DNA from: Rhodanobacteraceae bacterium
GTDB lineage: Bacteria > Pseudomonadota > Gammaproteobacteria > Xanthomonadales > Rhodanobacteraceae
Reading direction: 5' to 3'
NCBI GenBank assembly: GCA_025924775.1
Contig: JAICHS010000017.1
Span: 1 to 17,751 of the forward strand
Length of the DNA: 17,751 nt
The translations under genes and the position numbers were made by a program. Position 1 is the first letter of the stretch; every line of letters starts with the position of its first letter. Shown here piece after piece: positions 7,203 through 14,156 of the stretch. The notes below the pieces were generated by a model that was given only the letters and a program-made list of their open reading frames with translations, was not told where the DNA came from and searched no databases.

Positions 7203-8591
7203 TCATTGATCTGTCCGCAGGGTCGGCTCGTCCGGATCCAGCTGCGCGGGCTTGGCGGTGTCGTGGTACAGCTTGAGCGGCCCGTCCAGTTCCAGCGCGA
7301 TCGCGGTGACGTGCTGCGGGTCCAGCGTGTCCGCGGGTACGCGGATGTAGAGCGGTGCCGGCGCGGTGCCCAGCGTGGCGCCGACGCGTTCGGGGCTGAG
7401 GATGGTGCCGTTGCCGACCACCCAGGCGCGTCCCACGCGGTTCACCAGTCCCTTCACCAGCACCGGCCCCTCGGGATTGCCGTCGATGAACAGGTACAGG
7501 GTCTTGCGGTCCTTCGACAAGGTGCTGCTGCCCGCGTAGTAGTCCCTGGGGATGCCGGCCACGGTGCCGTAGATCGCTTCGCCATTCTTGCCCAGCCATT
7601 GGCCGACCTGTTTCAGCGTGTCGGCCTCGATGGCCGGAATCGTACCGTCGGCACGCGGACCGATGTCCAGCAGCAGGTTGCCGCCCATGCCCGCGGTGTC
7701 GGCGAGGATGCGGATCAATTGATCGATCGACTTGAAATGGTGGTCGTGTGGCTGCCAGCCCCACGAGTTGTTCATGGTCAGGCACAGTTCCCAGTACGTG
7801 TAGGGCGGCCGCGCGATCGGCACGCCCTGCTCCGGCGTGCCGTAATCGCCGTAGCCTGCAAGCCGTGCGTTCATGATCGCGCCGGGGTTGTGTGCAAGGA
7901 TCCATTCGCGCAACTGCTTTGTGTGCCACTGCGCCGGGGTGTGTTCCCAGTCGCCATCGAACCAGTAAAGATCCGGGTGGTAGCGGCGGGTCAGGTCGTG
8001 GACTTGGTCCTGGTAGTACGTGACGAACCGGTTCCAGCGCGCCGGGTCATCCTCGATCCGGTAGCGCGTGTCGGTCTTGGTGTGCGCGGGATAATCCTTG
8101 TACGACCAGTCGATCAACGAGTAGTACAGCCCGACCTTCAGGTCATGCTTGCGCAGCGCCTTGACGAACGGCCCGACCAAGTCGCGATGCGCGGGCGCGT
8201 CCTTGGCCACGTTCAAGCCCGTCCGCGTGGGCCACAACGCGACGCCGTCGTGGTGCTTGGCCGTCAGCACGGCGTAGCGCGCGCCGCTGGCCTTGATCAA
8301 ATCTGCCCACGCCCGCGGGTCGTAACGGCTGGCGGTGAAGCCGTGCAGCTGCTGCATGTAGTCGGCGTAGGGAATGTCGCCGTCGAAGAACGACCACGAC
8401 TCGGTGATGCCGTCCACCGCATAGATGCCCCAGTGGATGAAAATGCCGAATTTGGCGTCGGCGAACCATTGCATGCGCGCGGCGTAGCCGGAGGCCTGCG
8501 CCTGGGCAGTACCGGCGGCCGGCGCCGCGTGCGTTGACGTGGCTGCGCAAGCCAGCGCACACGCCAGCAGGCCAAGCCAGGCCTTGCTCAT
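7203..8591 (-). CDS. Alpha-L-fucosidase, GH29 (second of two, Sec-type signal)
   Basis: The 462-residue protein has a Sec signal peptide (1 to about 23, cleavage near STHAA). The barrel begins at MQWFADAKFGIFIHWGIYAV (40-59). LTAKHHDGVALW (109-120) holds the conserved His pair and LYWFDGDW (208-215) carries the probable nucleophile Asp212. GGNLLLDIGPRADGTIP marks the barrel end, and a beta-rich C-terminal region of about 130 residues follows. The WFDGDW nucleophile motif is closer to the general family pattern than that of its neighbour. Gene order iclR - this gene, with only 7 bases between them, implies one transcript. It would release L-fucose from glycan ends in the periplasm or outside the cell, feeding the FucP symporter. 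The family is certain; substrate specificity is not. Confidence 0.93.
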   Translation of the reverse strand: MSKAWLGLLACALACAATSTHAAPAAGTAQAQASGYAARMQWFADAKFGIFIHWGIYAVDGITESWSFFDGDIPYADYMQQLHGFTASRYDPRAWADLIKASGARYAVLTAKHHDGVALWPTRTGLNVAKDAPAHRDLVGPFVKALRKHDLKVGLYYSLIDWSYKDYPAHTKTDTRYRIEDDPARWNRFVTYYQDQVHDLTRRYHPDLYWFDGDWEHTPAQWHTKQLREWILAHNPGAIMNARLAGYGDYGTPEQGVPIARPPYTYWELCLTMNNSWGWQPHDHHFKSIDQLIRILADTAGMGGNLLLDIGPRADGTIPAIEADTLKQVGQWLGKNGEAIYGTVAGIPRDYYAGSSTLSKDRKTLYLFIDGNPEGPVLVKGLVNRVGRAWVVGNGTILSPERVGATLGTAPAPLYIRVPADTLDPQHVTAIALELDGPLKLYHDTAKPAQLDPDEPTLRTDQ

Positions 8592-8598
8592 GCCGCAC

Positions 8599-9351
8599 TC
8601 ACGCCGTCAGGTCCTGCGAAATGGCCGCGACCGCGGCCCGCAGGTGTTCCAACGCAGTCTTCATGGGCACCTTCACCGGCCGCCGCTCGACATACGGGAT
8701 CGTCAGCGCGCCGGCCGCCGCGCCATGCCGCAGGACCGGCGCGGACAAGTCGGTCACCGCATCCACATCGACGCTGGGCAGCATCGCGTAACCCTGGGCG
8801 CGGATCGCATCGGCCTGCGCGATGAAGCGCTTGCGCCGATACAGCGTGCCGGCCGCGTCCATCAGATCCAGCCAGTGTGCCCGGGTTTCGCCACCCTGGA
8901 ACGCGAACAGCACCGCGCCCGAGGTCGAGCGCGACAGCGGCAACCGATGGCCCACACGCACCACGAAGCCAAGGTCGTCCGGCGGCTCGATCCGCGCGAT
9001 CACGACCATCTCGTCGCCGGACGCCACCGCCAGGTGGCAGGGCTGCCCGGCTGCCTGCGCCAACCGGTGCATTACCGGCAGCGCGGCTTCCACCAGCGAC
9101 TTCACCCGCGGCCGCTCCATGCCGAGCAGGAACAGGCGATTGGTCAGCGTATAGCCGGAGTCGTTCTCGCGCGCGATATAGCCGCGTTCTTCCAATACCT
9201 GCAGCATCCTGAAGATCTCGCCCTTGGAGTAACCGATCGCGGCGGCGATTCGGGTCATGGACAGCGGCGCGCCCTCGCTGGCCAGCAGCTCCAGGATGTC
9301 CAGGCCCTTGTCGAGAGCGGGCGCACGATACTTGGCAGGTTGTTTGGTCAT
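8599..9351 (-). CDS. IclR-family transcriptional regulator
   Basis: The 250-residue protein has an N-terminal winged helix (about 12-75): ALDKGLDILELLASEGAPLS, then MTRIAAAIGYSKGEIFRMLQ as the helix-turn-helix. An IclR effector domain follows (about 85-248), with RVGHRLPLSRSTSGAVLFAF (132-151) and the family-typical YAMLPSVDVDAVTDLSAPVL stretch. The ATG at 9351-9349 was chosen because GGGGA sits just upstream and the product then starts close to the HTH. A longer reading from 9417 adds 22 residues that do not look like the family and lacks a ribosome site. The gene is divergent from fucP and heads the fucosidase operon. It probably controls both directions from the shared intergenic region. 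L-fucose or a pathway intermediate such as L-fuconate is a plausible effector, by inference. Confidence 0.93.
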   Translation of the reverse strand: MTKQPAKYRAPALDKGLDILELLASEGAPLSMTRIAAAIGYSKGEIFRMLQVLEERGYIARENDSGYTLTNRLFLLGMERPRVKSLVEAALPVMHRLAQAAGQPCHLAVASGDEMVVIARIEPPDDLGFVVRVGHRLPLSRSTSGAVLFAFQGGETRAHWLDLMDAAGTLYRRKRFIAQADAIRAQGYAMLPSVDVDAVTDLSAPVLRHGAAAGALTIPYVERRPVKVPMKTALEHLRAAVAAISQDLTA

Positions 9352-9419
9352 GCGGATCCCCGTTCGCGTCGAAGGCCGGCGTGCTGGTCGCCAGTGTCGC
9401 GCACATGCTGCGTGCATGG

Positions 9420-9467
9420 GCGAAGCTAGATTTTATATTTACAACCAACGGAACCACAAGCTAGTAT
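9420..9467. promoter_or_regulatory. Divergent promoter region iclR / fucP
   Basis: On the plus strand TTTACA (9438-9443; five of six -35 matches) and TAGTAT (9462-9467; four of six -10 matches) are 18 bases apart, placing a fucP start near 9474. On the minus strand TATAAA (five of six) overlaps 9432-9437, with a weak TTGTGG -35 16 bases upstream, which fits iclR. The two predicted promoters overlap face to face, so one regulator bound at about 9440-9460 could control both. An imperfect repeat, AACCA-ACGG-AACCA, lies at 9443-9456. This AT-rich patch stands out from its GC-rich surroundings. Confidence 0.5.
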
Positions 9468-9509
9468 CGGGTCGAAATTCCCGGCGGGCAAGCCCCGCAG
9501 GAGCTGCCC

Positions 9510-10820
9510 ATGCCACACGCCGACGGCACGTCCATGCCACGCGCTGCCGAGGCGAGGCGCCCCGCGCGCGCCTCGGTGGCGGCGTTTGTGCCGATCGTCG
9601 GGCTGTTCTTCCTGTGGGGCGTCGCCAACAACCTCAACGACATCCTGATCAAGCAGTTCAAGAATGCGTTCACGCTCAGCGATTTCCAGGCCGGGCTGGT
9701 GCAGAGCGCGTTCTACCTCGGCTATTTCCTGCTGGCGATCCCGGCCGGCATGTGCATGCGCCGCTTCGGCTTCAAGAGCGCGATCCTGACCGGTCTGCTG
9801 CTGTATGCGCTGGGGGCATTGCTGTTCTACCCCGCCGCCGCCACCCAGACCTACGCGATTTTCCTCGCCGGCCTGTTCGTGATCGCAAGCGGGCTGTCGT
9901 TCCTCGAAACCTCGGCCAACCCGCTGGTCACGGTGTTGGGTTCACCCGACGGCGGCGCGCGACGATTGAACTTCGCGCAGTCGTTCAATCCGCTGGGCTC
10001 GATCGCCGGGGTCCTGATCGGTCGCCAGTTCATTTTCAACGGCGTCGAACACACCCCAGACCAGCTGGCCGCGATGACCCCAGCGGCACGGCACGCCTAT
10101 TTCGCCAGCCAGGCGCTGACGGTGCAGGCACCCTACCTCGTGATCGCCGGCGTGGTGATCGCGTTCGCGCTGCTAATCGCGCTGGTGCGGTTTCCGGCGT
10201 ACGGCGAACACATCCACGAACCCGCCGGTCCGCGTGCGGATGGCGCGCGGCCCTTCCGGCGCCTGCTGCGCAACCGCCGGTTCCTGTCGGCGGTCGCCGC
10301 GCAATTCTTCTACGTGGGCGCGCAGGTCGGCGTGTGGAGTTTCCTGATCCGCTACACCCAGGGCACGCTGCCCGGCACGCCCGAAAAACGCGCCGCCGAT
10401 TATCTGATGGCCTCGCTGGTGCTGTTCACGCTGGGGCGTTTCACCGGCACCGCGCTGATGCGCGTCGTCACGCCACGCGGGCTGCTGGCCGCGTTCGCGG
10501 CCGTCAACGTGCTGCTGTGCGCGCTCGGCGTCGCGCTGCCCGGCTACCCCGGGTTGTATGCGCTGGTCCTCGCGAGCTTCTTCATGTCGGTGATGTACCC
10601 CACCATCTTCGCGCTGGGAGTGGACGGCTTCGGCGACAGCGAGCGCAAGCTCGGGGCCTCGCTGCTGGTGATGGCCATCATCGGCGGCGCGGTGTTGACC
10701 GCGCTGATGGGTGCGGTCTCCGATGCCGCGGGCATCGCTCGCGCGATGCTGGTGCCGCTGGGCTGTTTCGTGGCAGTGTGCGTATTCGCGCTGCAACCCG
10801 CCGGCCGGAAGGCGGTCTGA
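9510..10820 (+). CDS. fucP: L-fucose:H+ symporter, FucP type (MFS)
   Basis: The 436-residue inner-membrane protein has about twelve hydrophobic segments in the major facilitator pattern, starting at AAFVPIVGLFFLWGVANNLND (24-44). The residues known to be essential in E. coli FucP (Asp46 and Glu135) have counterparts in NNLND (D44) and FLETSANP (E133), in the same contexts. This supports proton-coupled fucose transport rather than glucose/galactose transport. MRRFGFKSAIL (83-93) is the usual loop after helix 2. The ATG at 9510 has AGGAG 7 bases upstream. The next gene, a mutarotase, begins 3 bases after the stop. It is divergent from iclR, which probably regulates it. It brings L-fucose freed by the two exported fucosidases into the cytoplasm. 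Confidence 0.95.
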   Translation: MPHADGTSMPRAAEARRPARASVAAFVPIVGLFFLWGVANNLNDILIKQFKNAFTLSDFQAGLVQSAFYLGYFLLAIPAGMCMRRFGFKSAILTGLLLYALGALLFYPAAATQTYAIFLAGLFVIASGLSFLETSANPLVTVLGSPDGGARRLNFAQSFNPLGSIAGVLIGRQFIFNGVEHTPDQLAAMTPAARHAYFASQALTVQAPYLVIAGVVIAFALLIALVRFPAYGEHIHEPAGPRADGARPFRRLLRNRRFLSAVAAQFFYVGAQVGVWSFLIRYTQGTLPGTPEKRAADYLMASLVLFTLGRFTGTALMRVVTPRGLLAAFAAVNVLLCALGVALPGYPGLYALVLASFFMSVMYPTIFALGVDGFGDSERKLGASLLVMAIIGGAVLTALMGAVSDAAGIARAMLVPLGCFVAVCVFALQPAGRKAV

Positions 10821-10823
10821 ACC

Positions 10824-11180
10824 ATGCGCTTGTGCTATGCCCTCGATCTCAAGGACGACCCGGCATTGATTGCCGAATACGAGCGCTGGCACCAGCCCGG
10901 CATGATCTGGCCGGAAATCGTGGATTCGATCCGGGCGGCCGGCGTCCACGACATGGAAATCTTCCGCGCGGGCAACCGCCTGTTCATGGTGATGGAAGTC
11001 GCCGAGGGTTTCTCGCCCGCCGCCAAGGCCGCCGCGGACGCAACCAACCCGCGCGTGCAGGCGTGGGAAGCGTTTATGTCGCAATTCCAGCAGGCGTTGC
11101 CGTTCGCGCGAGCTGGCGAAAAGTGGGTGCCGATGGCGCGGATGTTTTCGCTGCGGAAGACGCCAGACCGCAACACCTAG
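10824..11180 (+). CDS. L-fucose/L-rhamnose mutarotase (RhaM family)
   Basis: The 118-residue cytoplasmic protein matches the small RhaM/DUF718 ferredoxin-like fold. The start, MRLCYALDLKDDPALIAEYERWH, contains the probable catalytic His23. It is followed by IWPEIVDSIRAAGVHDMEIFR (28-48) and RLFMVMEV (51-58), all family hallmarks. Family members interconvert the alpha and beta anomers of 6-deoxy-L-sugars. Coupling to fucP (3-base gap, GGAAGG ribosome site within the fucP end) indicates L-fucose as the substrate, handing the right anomer to the L-fucose dehydrogenase encoded at 14153-15196. It is unrelated in sequence to the FucU mutarotase of E. coli, so that symbol is not used. It ends the rightward pair, and a strong hairpin follows within 21 bases. 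Confidence 0.9.
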   Translation: MRLCYALDLKDDPALIAEYERWHQPGMIWPEIVDSIRAAGVHDMEIFRAGNRLFMVMEVAEGFSPAAKAAADATNPRVQAWEAFMSQFQQALPFARAGEKWVPMARMFSLRKTPDRNT

Positions 11181-11200
11181 CGTGACGAGAAGGTGATCCT

Positions 11201-11240
11201 GTTTGTCGCCATTCCGGCGAAAGCCGGAATGACGGCAAAC
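11201..11240. terminator. Long GAAA-loop hairpin between convergent operons (REP-like, bidirectional terminator)
   Basis: CATTCCGGC (11210-11218) and GCCGGAATG (11223-11231) pair perfectly around a GAAA loop. The stem extends outward to 11201/11240, with one C-A mismatch and one G-T pair, for about 18 paired positions. It lies in the 62-base gap between the mutarotase stop (11180) and the dehydratase stop (11243), so it can end both transcripts. The ATTCCGGCGAAAGCCGGAAT core resembles dispersed intergenic palindromes common in Proteobacteria. It may therefore be one copy of a genome-wide REP-like family. Confidence 0.7.
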
Positions 11241-11242
11241 AT

Positions 11243-12538
11243 TCAATGCCACGCCGGGCCGTCGGGCCACGCAAATTCCCGCAGCGACGCTTCGCGCATT
11301 TCGGTCGAGAACCCCGGCGCCGCGGGCGCGAGATAGCGCCCATCGCGAATGCGCACCGGGTCGCTGAAATGCTCGTGCAGGTGGTTGACGTATTCGATCG
11401 CGCGGTCTTCCATGCTGCCGCTGATCGCGACGAAGTCCGCCATCGCAAGGTGCTGCACCATTTCGCACAGGCCGACGCCACCCGCGTGCGGAAACACGCG
11501 CACGCCGAACTTCGCGGCCAGCAGCAGGATCGCCAGGTTCTCGTTGACGCCGCCGACGCGCGCGGCGTCGATCTGAAGCAGGTCCACCGCATGCGCCTGC
11601 AGCAGCTGCTTGAACATCACGCGGTTGTGGGTGTGCTCGCCGCTCGAGATCGGCACCGGCGCCACCGCGGCCCGGATCGCCACGTGACCGAGCACATCGT
11701 CGGGATTGGTGGGCTCCTCGACCCAGGCGGGCTGGAATGGCGCCAGCGCCCGGATCCACCCTATGGCTTCGCCGACATCCCAGCGCTGGTTGGCATCAAC
11801 CGCGATCGCGACGCCCGCACCCGCCGCTGCCCGCGCGATGCGCATGCGGCGCACGTCCTCGGCAAGATCGGCCCCGACCTTGAGCTTGAGCGTGCGGAAG
11901 CCGTCGGTGGCCGCCTGCCGCACCAACGCCTCCAGCTTGCCATCGGAATAGCCCAGCCAGCCGGGCGAGGTGGTGTAGGCGGGGTAGCCGCACCGCGACA
12001 ACTCGGCGACGCGCGCCGCACGGCCCGGCTGGGCGCGGCGCAGGATCGCGAGCGCCTCATCGGGCGTCAGGGCGTCGGTGAGGTAGCGGAAATCGATGGC
12101 GGCGACGATGGCCTCGGGTGGCAGCGCCGCGATAAACCGCCACAACGGCTGGCCGGCGTGCCGCGCGGCCATGTCCCACGCGGCATTGACGACGCCGCCG
12201 ATCGCCATGTGCATCACGCCCTTTTCGGGACCCAGCCAGCGCAGCTGCGAATCACCGGTCAGGTCGCGCGCGAAAGTACCCAGGTCACCCAGCACCGCGT
12301 CCACTTCGCGGTCCACCACGAGATCGGACAACGCACGCACCGCCGCGGCCTGCACTTCGTTGCCGCGGCCGATCGTGAACACCAGCGCGTGGCCCGCGAG
12401 GCCGGACGGGGCGTCGCTGCGCAGGGTGACGTACACCGCGGAATAATCCGGATCGTGGTTCATCGCGTCCGAGCCGATCAACTCACGCGAGGTCGGAAAG
12501 CGAATGTCCCCGGCTTCCAGCGCGACGATTCGAGCCAT
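11243..12538 (-). CDS. fucD: L-fuconate dehydratase (enolase superfamily)
   Basis: The 431-residue cytoplasmic enzyme dehydrates L-fuconate to 2-keto-3-deoxy-L-fuconate. The catalytic set of the Xanthomonas campestris enzyme is present at matching numbers: LKLKV with K218/K220, VDANQ with D248, WVEEP with E274, SSGEH with E301 (the three Mg2+ ligands) and VFPHAGG with H351. The N-terminus IRFPTSRELIGSDAMNHDPDYS (12-33) is also characteristic. The ATG at 12538-12536 has AAGGAG about 8 bases upstream. A much longer in-frame reading to 13078 only overlaps the preceding gene and is not used. It is the last gene of the four-gene minus-strand operon, 17 bases after the FAH-hydrolase stop. The human protein ENOSF1 belongs to the same group. 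Confidence 0.95.
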   Translation of the reverse strand: MARIVALEAGDIRFPTSRELIGSDAMNHDPDYSAVYVTLRSDAPSGLAGHALVFTIGRGNEVQAAAVRALSDLVVDREVDAVLGDLGTFARDLTGDSQLRWLGPEKGVMHMAIGGVVNAAWDMAARHAGQPLWRFIAALPPEAIVAAIDFRYLTDALTPDEALAILRRAQPGRAARVAELSRCGYPAYTTSPGWLGYSDGKLEALVRQAATDGFRTLKLKVGADLAEDVRRMRIARAAAGAGVAIAVDANQRWDVGEAIGWIRALAPFQPAWVEEPTNPDDVLGHVAIRAAVAPVPISSGEHTHNRVMFKQLLQAHAVDLLQIDAARVGGVNENLAILLLAAKFGVRVFPHAGGVGLCEMVQHLAMADFVAISGSMEDRAIEYVNHLHEHFSDPVRIRDGRYLAPAAPGFSTEMREASLREFAWPDGPAWH

Positions 12539-12555
12539 GCAATGCTCCTTCCGGA

Positions 12556-13401
12556 TCAGGTCGCCGCGACAACCCGCTGGCACTGCGCGCCCAGCCCGTC
12601 GATGCCAAGCTCCATCACGTCGCCGGGTTTCAGGTACACCGGCGGTTTCTGTCCAAGCCCCACGCCCGGTGGCGTGCCGGTCGAGATCACGTCGCCAGGC
12701 AACAGGGTCATGTAACGGCTGATGTGGCTGACCAGCGTTGCCACGTCGAAAATCATCCTGCGGGTGTTGCCGTCCTGGTAACGGCGTCCGTTTACTTCGA
12801 GCCACATTGCCAGATCCTGTGGATCCGGAACCTCGTCGCGCGTCACCAGCCATGGGCCGATCGGTGCGAAGGTGTCGCAACCTTTGCCCTTCACCCATTG
12901 GCCGCCATGGTCGAACTGGAACGCGCGCTCGGAAACGTCGTTGACGATCAAATAACCCGCGACGTGATCGAGTGCGGCCTCGCGCGAAACGTTGCGCGCG
13001 GCATCGCCGATCACCACGCCCAGCTCGACTTCCCAGTCGGTCTTTTGCGACCCCGGGGGAATCACCACGTCGTCGCACGCACCGACGATCGCGCTGGTCG
13101 CCTTCATGAAGATCACCGGCTGACGCGGCACCGGCTGGCCCGATTCGGCCGCGTGATCGGCGTAATTGAGGCCGACGCAGATGATCTTGCCGACACGCCC
13201 GACCGGCGCGCCGAGGCGCGGCTTGCCTGGGACGCGCGGCAGCGTTGCCGGATCGAGTGCGCGCAACTTCGCGATGCCCGTCGACGTCAGCGCGTCGCCG
13301 GCAACCTCGTCCACCGCCCGCGAGAGATCGCAGAGCACGCCTTGCACATCCAGCAATCCAGGCTGCTCGTTACCCGCGTTCCCGTAACGTCCCAGTTTCA
13401 T
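12556..13401 (-). CDS. 2,4-diketo-3-deoxy-L-fuconate hydrolase (FAH family)
   Basis: The 281-residue protein has the fumarylacetoacetate-hydrolase fold. VGKIICVGLNYADHAAES (70-87) opens the domain. PVIFMKATSAIVG (95-107) and TDWEVELGVVIG (121-132) supply metal ligands E124 and E126, and VNDVSERAFQF (153-163) supplies D155. GDVISTGTPPGVGLGQKPP (236-254) is the typical C-terminal loop. In this pathway it cleaves 2,4-diketo-3-deoxy-L-fuconate to pyruvate and L-lactate. The ATG at 13401-13399 has AGGGGA upstream. The frame continues upstream to 13860, but that stretch is the SDR gene in another frame. It starts 8 bases after the SDR stop, which supports co-translation. Related family members act on 2-hydroxyhepta-dienedioate or fumarylpyruvate; the context decides here. 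Confidence 0.9.
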   Translation of the reverse strand: MKLGRYGNAGNEQPGLLDVQGVLCDLSRAVDEVAGDALTSTGIAKLRALDPATLPRVPGKPRLGAPVGRVGKIICVGLNYADHAAESGQPVPRQPVIFMKATSAIVGACDDVVIPPGSQKTDWEVELGVVIGDAARNVSREAALDHVAGYLIVNDVSERAFQFDHGGQWVKGKGCDTFAPIGPWLVTRDEVPDPQDLAMWLEVNGRRYQDGNTRRMIFDVATLVSHISRYMTLLPGDVISTGTPPGVGLGQKPPVYLKPGDVMELGIDGLGAQCQRVVAAT

Positions 13402-13409
13402 GCCGTCCC

Positions 13410-14156
13410 CTAGTCCGTCCAGCCGCCGTCGATCACGTGGATCGCACCCGTGGTGAACGCGGCTTCGTCGGATGCGAGGTACACCGCAAGCGCGGCGATT
13501 TCCTCCGGCATGCCCAGCCGGCCCATCGGCTGGCGATCGATGAAGCTTTGCCACACCGCACCCGGGTCGCCGCCCAGTGCCGCGACGCGTTGCTCCAGCG
13601 ATGGCGACTTCACGGTGCCGGGACAGATTGCGTTGCAGCGCACGCCGCGCGCGACGTAATCCGCGGCGATGGCCTTGGTCAGCCCGATCACCGCGGCCTT
13701 GGTCGTGCCGTAGGCGAAACGGTTCGGCACGCCCTTCACGCTGGAGGCGGCCGACGCCATGTTGACGACGCTGCCTCGCCCACGCGCGAGCATGCCAGGC
13801 AGCACCGCTCGGCACAGCCGGAACATCGAATCGACGTTGATCGCGAACGATCGCCGCCACGCATCTTCCCCGGTGTCCAGGATGGTGCCCGCGTGGACCC
13901 AGCCCGCGCAGTTGAACAGCACGTCGATTACCGGATTCGCAGCAACCAGCGCATCAATTTGCGCAGGTTCGGTGACGTCGAGCACGGCGGTGCGGATGGT
14001 CCGGTTTTGCGCCTGCAAGGATTCCAGCGCCGCCACGTCAATGTCGGTGGCCAGCACGTCGGCACCCTCGCGCGCGAACGCCAGCGCGGTGGCACACCCG
14101 ATCCCCGCGCCCGATGCAGTGAGCAGGCAACGCTTGCCCGCCAGCCGCGCGCTCAT
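13410..14156 (-). CDS. SDR, probable 2-keto-3-deoxy-L-fuconate dehydrogenase
   Basis: The 248-residue short-chain dehydrogenase binds its cofactor at TASGAGIG (13-20), an unusual variant of TGxxxGIG. D38-I39-D40 at the end of the second strand favours NAD+ over NADP+. The catalytic residues are S135, Y149 and K153 (NMASAASS, YGTTK). PGTVKSPS (174-181) and the end VIDGGWTD are typical. Its motifs are those of mammalian BDH2/DHRS6 (ASSVKGV, TTKAAVIGLTK, PGTV, IDGGW), the subgroup to which bacterial 2-keto-3-deoxy-L-fuconate dehydrogenases belong. It would oxidise C4 of the keto acid before FAH-type cleavage. The ATG overlaps the stop of the upstream aldo/keto reductase (ATGA). The SDR family is certain; the step is set by operon context. 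Confidence 0.88.
   Translation of the reverse strand: MSARLAGKRCLLTASGAGIGCATALAFAREGADVLATDIDVAALESLQAQNRTIRTAVLDVTEPAQIDALVAANPVIDVLFNCAGWVHAGTILDTGEDAWRRSFAINVDSMFRLCRAVLPGMLARGRGSVVNMASAASSVKGVPNRFAYGTTKAAVIGLTKAIAADYVARGVRCNAICPGTVKSPSLEQRVAALGGDPGAVWQSFIDRQPMGRLGMPEEIAALAVYLASDEAAFTTGAIHVIDGGWTD

Noticed and set aside
5771..8537. Long plus-strand open frames (501 and 482 codons) opposite the two fucosidases
   Set aside because: They mirror the codon phase of the GH29 genes, have no recognisable motif, and the opposite strand has catalytic motifs and ribosome sites.
9352..9417. Longer IclR start at 9417
   Set aside because: The added 22 residues do not look like an IclR N-terminus and the codon has no ribosome site; it would also include the leader region.
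10173..11759. A 528-codon minus-strand frame spanning fucP, the mutarotase and the dehydratase end
   Set aside because: It crosses the terminator hairpin and three genes in other frames, and carries no domain signature.
12539..13078. N-terminal extension of the L-fuconate dehydratase to 611 residues
   Set aside because: The extension lies wholly over the FAH-family gene in another frame; the ATG at 12538 has a strong ribosome site and gives the family's normal length.
13402..13860. Apparent in-frame extension of the FAH hydrolase into the SDR region (434 codons)
   Set aside because: The SDR motifs are in a different frame here, and the ATG at 13401 gives the expected FAH-family N-terminus.
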